The translations under genes and the position numbers were made by a program. Below the pieces are notes generated by a model, which was given only the letters and a program-made list of their open reading frames with translations, did no database searches and was not told where the DNA came from. From NCBI GenBank assembly GCA_024642485.1, contig JAHEAY010000236.1:1-47608 (forward strand): a stretch of 47,608 nucleotides of DNA. The letters are read 5' to 3'. The stretch comes from Cytophagaceae bacterium (GTDB lineage Bacteria > Bacteroidota > Bacteroidia > Cytophagales > Spirosomataceae). Below are positions 41,641-47,608 of the stretch, one piece after another; positions within the stretch are counted from its first letter, which is position 1; each line of letters starts with the position of its first letter.

Positions 41641-41961
41641 ATGAAGATTTTACTTAAAAGAACGATTAATCATTACATGCAATCATACCCTGATGCATCT
41701 CATGCATTATTTAATTGGAATCATGAATTTGCATTACATAAGTTTTCAAACTTTAATGAAATCAAGGCTGTTTATCGTTCCGCAAGTATCATTGGAAATA
41801 ATTGCGTTGTATTCAATATAAAAGGAAATGCTTATCGTTTGATTGTTTCGAAGAATTTTATTCAGGGAGCTTGTTATATCATTTGGTTTGGAAACCACCA
41901 ATCTTATGATTCAATTGATGCTGAACGAATCTCCTTTGCCCCCCAAATTATTAAAAAGTAA
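41641..41961 (+). CDS. higB: HigB-type toxin (RelE-fold mRNA interferase)
   Basis: 106 residues. It matches the HigB family: MKILLKRTINHYMQSYPDASHALFNW, VVFNIKGNAYRLIV and the C-terminal IIWFGNHQSYDSID (family W-x-G-T-H-x-x-Y-D). It would cleave mRNA on ribosomes. The conserved His in the NHQSYD region is present; the Thr of GTH is replaced by Asn. The ATG at 41641 fits family length, although the apparent -7 box ends at the base before it. The antitoxin begins 4 bp after the stop. Confidence 0.88.
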   Translation: MKILLKRTINHYMQSYPDASHALFNWNHEFALHKFSNFNEIKAVYRSASIIGNNCVVFNIKGNAYRLIVSKNFIQGACYIIWFGNHQSYDSIDAERISFAPQIIKK

Positions 41962-41965
41962 TGTT

Positions 41966-42313
41966 ATGAAATGGAAAGTTTTAAAAACCGATAAAGATTA
42001 TGAAAAAGCCGCAAAACGCATGATGCAGATTTTTCATACGGAGGAAGAAGGTCCATTACTCGATGAGCTCGAGTTATTGATCGTATTGATTAAGGATTAT
42101 GATGATCGGAATTATCCTTATCTAAATACGGATCCCATTAAAGTGATTATTCAAAAAATGGATGAAATGGGAATCAAATCCAAGGATTTAGTTCCTTTGA
42201 TTGGTTCCAAAGGACATGTATCAGCTGTTCTTTCAGGTAAGCGCGAGATAACGTTGAAGATGGCCAAAAAGCTAAGAGATTTTTTTCAATTACCTGCCGA
42301 CGTGTTTTTGTAG
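41966..42313 (+). CDS. higA: HigA-type antitoxin with HTH domain
   Basis: 115 residues from MKWKVLKTDKDYEKAAKRMM. The N-terminal half neutralises the toxin (helical, acidic: EEEGPLLDELELLIVLIKDY). The C-terminal Xre-type HTH reads VIIQKMDEMGIKSKDLVPLIGSKGHVSAVLSGKREITLKMAKKLRDFF. It would bind the palindrome ahead of higB and autoregulate. The last 28 bp overlap the 3' end of the convergent WYL gene. A longer frame exists inside higB, but the ATG at 41966 is standard. Confidence 0.88.
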   Translation: MKWKVLKTDKDYEKAAKRMMQIFHTEEEGPLLDELELLIVLIKDYDDRNYPYLNTDPIKVIIQKMDEMGIKSKDLVPLIGSKGHVSAVLSGKREITLKMAKKLRDFFQLPADVFL

Positions 42314-43371
42314 TTTTCGATTCCTTTTTCCATTCCCCGTTTAATTTTCTCCACCAAGGATTCGGGTTCTAAAACCCGTATTTCCTTCGCGAAACGTAAA
42401 AAGAAATTTTCCACTTCTTGGTCTATTTCTACATTCAATTGGACCCTGACTGCGCTTTCATTTTCAGGTATTATTTCTTGGCTTGTGTGTATGGGGTATT
42501 TCTCGATGTAGTTCAACATCCAATTATCCTTGTTTATTTGGCATCGAATGGTTTGAGCTTTGAGACTTTTGCTGCGGAATAAACCCAGGCAATTCTTGAA
42601 ATAATCAGCAGGTCTGAATTCTGGATGAATACGCACGCGGGGTTGATCTTGCACTTTACTTACCTGAACAATTCGATCGAGCGCATACAACTGGAGTTGG
42701 TCGATGTCTACTTTGATTTGTGTTGCGCCTTTTTCGACGGGTTGGAATAAGACATACCAACCGGTGTACCAACCGTTATTATATTCTTTCAATAGGACGG
42801 GCAGACCGAGTGTTTGTTTCTGTTTCGAGTGCGTTGCTAAACCACGATGGGTGAAAAGAACGACTTTTTTGGCATAGATGTTTTCCAAAATGATCGGCAT
42901 TAAGTCGGCGCCTGAGCGCTCCCCATCCTTCACGAGTTCAATCGCCGACCAGCCTAAGATCTCATGATGGCGTGCCATGCTGTTTTCCAAAGCGATTGCT
43001 CGCAATTTATTGACAAGTCCCTCGCCTGCTCCCCCACTGAACAAGTGTTTATTCTGTTCAATCGTGGAGGCGATTTGGCTGAGTTCTTTGTCGGAGATAC
43101 TCGGAAATGCCGAAATAACATCTCGAATCAGGTAAAATCGATTCTGTCTCCTTGTAAATTTAATCAGTTCCCCAGCCGTATCGTGTAATTGGGGATAGCG
43201 AATTTGTAGGAGTTCTTTGAGTTCCTTCAGGTCCCTACTGAATGAGCGTTCTGCATAGTTGGAAATGTCAAAATGCTCATTTAAATAAGCGGAAACCGTT
43301 TGATGATTCACCTGAAAGGACTTTTGCAGGAGGAGGCCATTGATTTCGCGGAGGCGTTCGGATGGGTGCAT
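42286..43371 (-). CDS. WYL domain transcriptional regulator
   Basis: 361 residues from MHPSERLREINGLLLQ. An N-terminal winged-helix region (HQTVSAYLNEHFDISNYAERSFSRDLKELKELLQ) leads to the WYL domain (KKVVLFTHRGLATHSKQKQTLGLPVLLKEYNNGWYTGWYVLF, DQLQLYALDRIVQVSK) and a WCX-type C-terminal region (NCLGLFRSKSLKAQTIRCQI). WYL proteins sense ligands or nucleic acid ends and often regulate defence or DNA-damage genes. A longer frame opens at 43413, but 43371 gives the usual start. It converges on the higBA antitoxin with a 28-bp overlap. Confidence 0.87.
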   Translation of the reverse strand: MHPSERLREINGLLLQKSFQVNHQTVSAYLNEHFDISNYAERSFSRDLKELKELLQIRYPQLHDTAGELIKFTRRQNRFYLIRDVISAFPSISDKELSQIASTIEQNKHLFSGGAGEGLVNKLRAIALENSMARHHEILGWSAIELVKDGERSGADLMPIILENIYAKKVVLFTHRGLATHSKQKQTLGLPVLLKEYNNGWYTGWYVLFQPVEKGATQIKVDIDQLQLYALDRIVQVSKVQDQPRVRIHPEFRPADYFKNCLGLFRSKSLKAQTIRCQINKDNWMLNYIEKYPIHTSQEIIPENESAVRVQLNVEIDQEVENFFLRFAKEIRVLEPESLVEKIKRGMEKGIENYKNTSAGN

Positions 43372-43433
43372 CTTTTTTTTGACCAATATCGTAAATTCTT
43401 TGTAAGTCGCCAAATTTTGGCGGACAATGAATC

Positions 43434-43441
43434 TAATTTTG
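43434..43441 (+). promoter_or_regulatory. -7 box for the small membrane protein
   Basis: TAATTTTG, 21 bp before the ATG at 43463. A TTTG at 43416-43419 is only 14 bp upstream, too close for the usual spacing. Confidence 0.4.
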
Positions 43442-43462
43442 GTTCAAGAAAAACAAACAGAT

Positions 43463-43753
43463 ATGAATATGAACAGCATCAAAACCCTTGCCTACAGCCT
43501 ATTGATTATTTTCCTTTTCAGCTATGTAAGTGAAGGAATTTTATTGGCTTTTGAATTGAAAAAAACGCGTCGGAACAACTGGATCAAAATTGCCTTGATT
43601 GGATTGTTATTTATCAGCACGCTTATTTTGCTTTGGGCACCTTACCATGTTTTTGGACAAACAGCTGCAGATGGATTGTTTACTTTGGCCTTTACGTTTT
43701 ATGTGGCTGTGATGGTGATTGGGGGTGGATTGCAGTTGTTGGCACGTCAATAG
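43463..43753 (+). CDS. Small membrane protein, three helices
   Basis: 96 residues from MNMNSIKTLAYSLLII. Three transmembrane helices (LAYSLLIIFLFSYVSEGILLAF, WIKIALIGLLFISTLILLWAPYHVF, LFTLAFTFYVAVMVIGGGLQLL) with a basic loop KKTRRNNW. No family recognised. It diverges from the WYL gene with its own -7 box. Its TAG stop is the first TAG of a 7-bp array. Confidence 0.68.
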   Translation: MNMNSIKTLAYSLLIIFLFSYVSEGILLAFELKKTRRNNWIKIALIGLLFISTLILLWAPYHVFGQTAADGLFTLAFTFYVAVMVIGGGLQLLARQ

Positions 43754-43890
43754 ACGTTAGAGTTAAGAGTTAAGAACTAAGAGTGAAGAGCTGAGAAGTC
43801 GGCGAATTCATTGCCAATTCTAAATGATTTGACACAAAATATCTTACTATTAACACTTAATTCTTCACTCTTCACTCTTCACTCTCTTTT
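43752..43890. repeat. Inverted 7-bp arrays between convergent genes
   Basis: The left arm (43752-43800) is seven heptads (AGACGTT, AGAGTTA, AGAGTTA, AGAACTA, AGAGTGA, AGAGCTG, AGAAGTC). The right arm (43856-43890) is CTTAATT, three CTTCACT and CTCTTTT. The arms are complementary and could form a long imperfect hairpin, which would act as a shared terminator. The left arm supplies the TAG stop of the upstream gene; the right arm ends next to the madM stop. Confidence 0.82.
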
Positions 43891-43891
43891 A

Positions 43892-44656
43892 CTAGATTGC
43901 TTTCAACGCAAAATACAACACCGACGGACACATCAAGCATCCCAATCCAGTATAAAAAGTTGCTGTCATCGCTCCATAAGGAACTAATTTGGGATCTGTC
44001 GCGGCTAATCCTGCTGCCGTACCACTTGTTGTTCCCATTAAGCCACCAAATATCATGGCCGATTTGGGATTGTTCAAGCCAATATATGGCGCAATAAAAG
44101 GCGTACCAATCGTCACAAGAATAGATTTTACGACCCCAGCTCCAATGCTAATCGCAATGATATCTGAACTTGCTCCCACAGCAGTTCCTGTCACAGGACC
44201 TACAACAAAAGTGCAAGCTCCTGCACCAATTGTCGTTAAACTTTCCACATCTGTAATCCCAAATGCGTAAGCAATGCCTACCCCAGCAATAAATGAAAAG
44301 ATTACTCCCAGGAATAAAGACAAGATACCCACGGACCCCGTTTTCTTAATCACAGCAAAACTAGCGCCCATGGCCGTGGAAACGATGGCAAAGTCGCGGA
44401 ACATAGGACCTCCCATCACTTTAAAGCCCGTTAATCCCGGAATATCCGCGATTCCGCTTTTCCCTTCTGTCAATATTCCACCAATGTACGCAATGACCAA
44501 GCCCATGAAAATAGCGATGGCTGAACCTGGAAGTTTTTTATTGGTCAATTTGACCGAGATCCCTTCTGAAAAATAAACCATGATACCTGTGACCAAAAAT
44601 GCCACAATCAATCCATTTTTATCCAATAATTCGATGATGTATTCCATGTTAGTCAT
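43892..44656 (-). CDS. madM: Malonate transporter subunit MadM
   Basis: 254 residues, hydrophobic with about eight membrane helices. Family segments: LLDKNGLIVAFLVTGIMVYFSEGIS, LTGFKVMGGPMFRDFAIVSTAMGASF, GAGACTFVVGPVTGTAVGASSDIIAISIGAGVVKSI and MIFGGLMGTTSGTAAGLAATDPKLVPYGAMTATF. With MadL it imports malonate with sodium or protons. The start at 44656 overlaps the madL stop by 8 bp; an ATG at 44647 (MEYIIELL) is an alternative. The stop adjoins a 7-bp repeat array. Confidence 0.93.
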   Translation of the reverse strand: MTNMEYIIELLDKNGLIVAFLVTGIMVYFSEGISVKLTNKKLPGSAIAIFMGLVIAYIGGILTEGKSGIADIPGLTGFKVMGGPMFRDFAIVSTAMGASFAVIKKTGSVGILSLFLGVIFSFIAGVGIAYAFGITDVESLTTIGAGACTFVVGPVTGTAVGASSDIIAISIGAGVVKSILVTIGTPFIAPYIGLNNPKSAMIFGGLMGTTSGTAAGLAATDPKLVPYGAMTATFYTGLGCLMCPSVLYFALKAI

Positions 44657-45005
44657 TTGTTGATTTGGATAAAATGGGCATAAATAACAGACAAATTGCC
44701 ACAGGAAGAATACCTGCTAAAAGGGCTAAAAACCCATTGTTGAAAGCGACACGCACATTTTGAATGGATGACATCGCTACAATTACAGGAATATACATCT
44801 TGCTCCAAAACATCACCCCCTCACCCATTTCGATATGAAATAAGTCTCGCTTTTCTAATTCGTTTTGTGCGATAATTAATAGAAGCATGGCAAAGCCTAC
44901 GCCCCCCACATTGTTATTTATTCCCAAGTAATGACCTAAACTTTCCCCAATGATTTGGCCGATGATATAACAACCAGCCAAAAGGGCTACTCCACGTAAT
45001 AACAT
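44649..45005 (-). CDS. madL: Malonate transporter subunit MadL
   Basis: 118 residues with four membrane helices: VALLAGCYIIGQIIGESLGHYLGINNNVGGVGFAMLLLIIA, then a charged loop NELEKRDLFHIEMGEGVMFWSKMYIPVIVAMSS, then the last helices. This is the standard small partner of MadM, always encoded beside it. Spacing to matB is 2 bp and to madM an 8-bp overlap. Confidence 0.93.
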   Translation of the reverse strand: MLLRGVALLAGCYIIGQIIGESLGHYLGINNNVGGVGFAMLLLIIAQNELEKRDLFHIEMGEGVMFWSKMYIPVIVAMSSIQNVRVAFNNGFLALLAGILPVAICLLFMPILSKSTND

Positions 45006-45007
45006 AT

Positions 45008-46462
45008 CTATTGAATTAAGTTAACAACATCTTTTTTTGTCACTTTGCCCATGGCATTGCGCGGTAATTCCGCTAATACGGTATATTTTCTAGGACTTTT
45101 GTAGGCAGGCATTTGTTCCCGCATCCAAGTGTTTAACGCTTTTTCATCCACAGGACCCTTTGTTACAATGGCGGCTGCGACTAATTCGCCCCATTCGTCG
45201 TTGGGTAATCCTACAACCGAGCAATCTGCGATTCCAGGATATTGACGTAAAACTTCTTCTATTTCCAACGCTGAAATCTTATATCCCCCAGATTTAATAA
45301 TATCGACCGAATTTCTCCCTAGAATACGATATCCTCCTAATTCATCAATCGCGGCGATATCCCCCGTTTTAAACCAACCGTCTTCGGTGAAGGACTCTGC
45401 TGTTGATTCGGGTTTGTTCCAATATTCCTTAAAGACAGTTGGTCCCTTAATTTGAATTTCACCTTCAACAGATAAGCGAGCTGAAACACCAGGCAATGGA
45501 AAACCTACATGTCCCGCTACGCGTGGTCCATCGTAAGGATTACTCAAAGCCATCCCTATCTCTGTCATGCCATAACGTTCTAATAGTAAATGAGTTGAGA
45601 TCGCTTTCCAGCGCTCCATCACAGACACGGGTAATGCTGCTGAACCCGAAATCATCAGTCGGAGCTTAGCTAAGGCATTCGTTAATTCAATTTGTTTATC
45701 TTTTGCCAAAGCTTCCCAATACGTAATTAACTTAAAATAGATCGTGGGTACAGCCATAAACACATTGATTTTTTGTTTCTCAATGAGTTCATATATTGCT
45801 TTTTCGCTGAAATTTGGCATGAATTCACAGCTAGCTCCTGCCCATAATGAACAAGAAACGACATTAACAACACCATGCACATGGTGCAACGGTAATACGC
45901 AAACCGTCGAATCCTCAGATGTCCATTTCCAAGCTTCTATCAGGGAAGAAATTTGAGCATTTAAATTGCCATGGGTACTCACCACACCTTTCGGTAAATT
46001 CGTTGTACCACTCGTGTAAAGAATCATTGCACCGCGCTCATCGAATACTTCAGGCAGCTTTTTCGAATGTTTTGCTGTATCATTTTTGCCCAAAACGATG
46101 AATCGACATTTCAGTTCTTGGGCTAAATCAGCAAGCATACCTTCAAATTCTGGTGAAACCACAATGACAGAGGCACCAGAATTCTCTATCGTATATCGCA
46201 ATGATGGCAAGGGATAACTCAAGCAAAGGGGAACCACGATTCCACCTGCCTGCCAAATGCCCCATTGAACTTTAACATAATCGAAGCCCGGATTTACCAT
46301 GAAGGCCACCCGGCTCTCGGCTAAATCATCCGATTCATCCAACAGTAGATGAGCAAAATTGGCCGATGCCTGATGTAAATCTGTGTAGGAATATGTTTTA
46401 CCTTCTGATATGATGGCCGTTTTTTCGGCGTATGGAAGGGAATTTTGAAAAATTTGAATCAT
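45008..46462 (-). CDS. matB: Malonyl-CoA synthetase-like acyl-CoA ligase
   Basis: 484 residues. AMP-forming ligase with the P-loop region MILYTSGTTNLPKGVVSTHGN, core A3/A5-type motifs (LLERYGMTEIGMALSN, WFKTGDIAAIDELGGYRILGR) and C-terminal lysine region PRNAMGKVTKKDVV. Its length suits MatB. Assignment to malonate rests on the adjoining madLM genes plus family resemblance; another short-chain acid cannot be excluded. It activates imported malonate to malonyl-CoA. No malonyl-CoA decarboxylase (matA) is present in the window. Confidence 0.87.
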   Translation of the reverse strand: MIQIFQNSLPYAEKTAIISEGKTYSYTDLHQASANFAHLLLDESDDLAESRVAFMVNPGFDYVKVQWGIWQAGGIVVPLCLSYPLPSLRYTIENSGASVIVVSPEFEGMLADLAQELKCRFIVLGKNDTAKHSKKLPEVFDERGAMILYTSGTTNLPKGVVSTHGNLNAQISSLIEAWKWTSEDSTVCVLPLHHVHGVVNVVSCSLWAGASCEFMPNFSEKAIYELIEKQKINVFMAVPTIYFKLITYWEALAKDKQIELTNALAKLRLMISGSAALPVSVMERWKAISTHLLLERYGMTEIGMALSNPYDGPRVAGHVGFPLPGVSARLSVEGEIQIKGPTVFKEYWNKPESTAESFTEDGWFKTGDIAAIDELGGYRILGRNSVDIIKSGGYKISALEIEEVLRQYPGIADCSVVGLPNDEWGELVAAAIVTKGPVDEKALNTWMREQMPAYKSPRKYTVLAELPRNAMGKVTKKDVVNLIQ

Positions 46463-46469
46463 GGTTATA

Positions 46470-46570
46470 AGTCACTAGTCGCTAGTCACTAGTCTTTTTT
46501 TATTTATTAGTAATTCCCCTCCTCTTCACTCTTAATTCTTAATTCTTAACTCTTAACTCTTAACTCTCTA
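46470..46570. repeat. Two 7-bp arrays at the Dabb gene 3' end
   Basis: AGTCACT, AGTCGCT, AGTCACT, AGTCTTT (46470-46497) form one family. CTCTTCA, CTCTTAA, two TTCTTAA, two CTCTTAA, CTCTCTA (46522-46570) form the other. The second array overlaps the last eight codons of the Dabb gene (residues E-L-R-V-K-S and stop). Confidence 0.82.
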
Positions 46571-46848
46571 TAGTCTATCTCCTGCCATTTCTCCACCCTT
46601 GGCAACCAGACCTCTTGCACAAATTGATTATGTAAGGGATGGTTCGAATAAAAATCATACGCCGCTTGATCCTCAAAATCCATTCCTAGGCCGTGTGTGT
46701 AGGGGTTTGTTGCATTGAATTCTTCCAAAACCTTGAGATTCATAACGCCCGGAATTTGGGCTAATTTTCTCGATTCAGCGATGAAATAGGCTTTCTCTTC
46801 TTCGGATATTGTTGGCTTGAATGTTAAAAATACACTGTGATGTAACAT
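46546..46848 (-). CDS. Dabb (dimeric A/B barrel, stress-responsive) domain protein
   Basis: 100 residues. It opens LHHSVFLTFKPTISEEEKAYFIAESRKLAQIPGVMNLKVLEEF, and later has GLGMDFEDQAAYDFYSNHPLHNQFVQEVW, typical of the Dabb fold (His and hydrophobic core positions). The role is unknown; members are cofactor-free oxygenases, cyclases or stress proteins. The C-terminal residues RELRVKS and the stop codon are encoded by a 7-bp repeat array, so the tail is likely not ancestral. It is upstream of matB on the same strand with an 83-bp gap filled by repeats. Confidence 0.85.
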   Translation of the reverse strand: MLHHSVFLTFKPTISEEEKAYFIAESRKLAQIPGVMNLKVLEEFNATNPYTHGLGMDFEDQAAYDFYSNHPLHNQFVQEVWLPRVEKWQEIDYRELRVKS

Positions 46849-46860
46849 AATTTATTTTTT

Positions 46861-47030
46861 GTAGGGACGCGATACCTCGCGCCTAGTTTATTTTTTTGTA
46901 GAGACGCGATACCTCGCGTCTAGTTTTATTTATTTAAGACGCGAAGTATCGCGTCTCTACAGTCCAATGTCCAATGTCAAACGTCCAATGTCCAATGTCA
47001 AACGTCAAACGTCTAACGTCTATTGTCTAA
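46861..47030. repeat. Composite repeat: three GTAGAGACGCG arms plus 7-bp array
   Basis: Arms start GTAGGGACGCGATACC (46861-46883) and GTAGAGACGCGATACC (46898-46921), with an inverted arm ending GCGTCTCTAC (46937-46960). Heptads TGTCCAA, TGTCAAA, CGTCAAA and CGTCTAA follow for 10 units (46962-47030). This repeats the architecture at 14271-14357 in reverse. The array end supplies the stop codon and last residues of the PIG-L gene. Confidence 0.85.
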
Positions 47031-47608
47031 TAAGTTAGCCATCAACCTCCACGCCCCCGGAACTCCCGCCGGTAATTCCCGGAAGAAAACTAATCCTGTA
47101 TAGATGAATTGGCCTTTTCCATAGCGACAAACCGCAATGTTTCCCTTTTGCTCCGCTTCTCCTGGATCCGTAAAGGCTAAAGGGAATTGATAATGTGTAT
47201 CGTTCGATTCGCCTAAGTAAATGCTTCTCTCCTGAATCCAGTTGTCAAAATCACGTTCCGTAATTTCATTAGGTGCATGAAATAACGCATGATCCATCAA
47301 GAATTTTGGCGTAGCTTCTTCTTTCGTAATTCGATTCCGAGAAATGGTTAAAGGGTAAGGGCCAACGGTGCTTTTGAGTGGCCCAACAAAGCTTGCTGTA
47401 TTGTATTGAACCACATAATTTCCACCTTGCTCCACATATTTCATCAATTCGGCGTGTGCATTTCCCAAATAATCCAAGGTATTATGAGCACGAACTCCTG
47501 TCAGCACCACATCATATTGTGCCAAATGGCTCGCTTTCAAGTCGGCCTCTTGCAAGAAATCCACTTGATAGCCCATCTGCTCTAAACTCTCCGGAACTTT
47601 ATCTCCAG
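47013..47608 (-). CDS. PIG-L family deacetylase-like protein, C-terminal part
   Basis: Only the last 198 residues are in the window; the N-terminus (where the LmbE/PIG-L deacetylase domain would lie) is off the right edge. The visible part matches the C-terminal domain of large Bacteroidota PIG-L family proteins: YQVDFLQEADLKASHLAQYDVVLTGVRAHNTLDYL, MKYVEQGGNYVVQYNT, VGPYPLTISRNRIT, RDFDNWIQERSIYLG and YTGLVFFRELPAGVPGAWRLMANLL. It is a glutamine-amidotransferase-like fold in family members. The final DNRR and the TAG stop fall within a 7-bp repeat array. Confidence 0.8.
   Translation of the reverse strand, partial: GDKVPESLEQMGYQVDFLQEADLKASHLAQYDVVLTGVRAHNTLDYLGNAHAELMKYVEQGGNYVVQYNTASFVGPLKSTVGPYPLTISRNRITKEEATPKFLMDHALFHAPNEITERDFDNWIQERSIYLGESNDTHYQFPLAFTDPGEAEQKGNIAVCRYGKGQFIYTGLVFFRELPAGVPGAWRLMANLLDNRR

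Noticed and set aside
43989-44270. Open frames antisense to madM (also 44274-44576)
   Set aside because: They are complements of a well-recognised membrane protein gene; no start context or independent motif.

Overview
The window looks like a chromosomal stretch from a free-living Bacteroidota bacterium, most likely order Cytophagales. The signs are a short primary sigma factor without region 1.1, a type IX secretion C-terminal tail on a 1432-residue Ig-repeat surface protein, menaquinone synthesis (MenD), and promoters of the Bacteroidota form (TTTG, 19-20 bp, TAnnTTTG) ahead of rpsO, a START-like gene and both tRNAs. No rRNA, CRISPR array, transposase or phage gene was seen. Genus and species cannot be fixed from this sequence.

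Layout. 1-5.8 kb: an outer-membrane protein (partial) in an operon with a 1000-residue TPR protein, then an M61 peptidase. 5.5-14.0 kb: housekeeping genes, namely a small conserved protein, a cyclophilin, a TPR lipoprotein, menD, rpoD, pnp, rpsO, an LptF/LptG permease and a START-like protein. 14.1-17.7 kb: tRNA-Met, dCMP deaminase, a SlyD-like FKBP, holA, an SH3/TPR membrane protein and tRNA-Lys, interspersed with repeat elements. 17.7-24.9 kb: a flavin-oxidase-like protein, a secreted esterase, a small membrane protein and the giant surface protein with a long structured leader. 24.9-30.9 kb: an accessory block. A KAP-family P-loop NTPase is co-directional with five small genes, two of which are paralogues each built from two copies of one module. 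Opposite them stand a putative HTH protein and an EamA transporter, with a four-copy 10-bp-spaced GTCCAA array between.

31-36.7 kb: a secreted TIM-barrel isomerase-like protein, then a second accessory block of eight small minus-strand genes (a uracil-DNA-glycosylase-like protein, several small membrane proteins, a zinc-ribbon protein, a Cys/His protein), then a propeller-like membrane protein. 36.7-41.5 kb: secreted enzymes (S45 acylase, NTF2-like, M28 peptidase, ThuA-like). 41.6-43.8 kb: a HigBA-type toxin-antitoxin pair convergent with a WYL regulator, and a small membrane protein. 43.9-47.6 kb: a malonate uptake and activation cassette (matB-madL-madM), a Dabb-domain protein and the C-terminus of a PIG-L deacetylase family protein.

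The two most unusual features are these. (1) Two classes of intergenic repeat, degenerate 7-bp tandem arrays in three sequence families and a GTAGAGACGCG inverted-repeat element, cluster at the 3' ends of genes and in several cases supply the stop codon or last codons. (2) The KAP NTPase block carries duplicated-module small proteins that faintly recall ubiquitin's helix-turn pattern. Its function is unknown and conflict or defence is only an inference.
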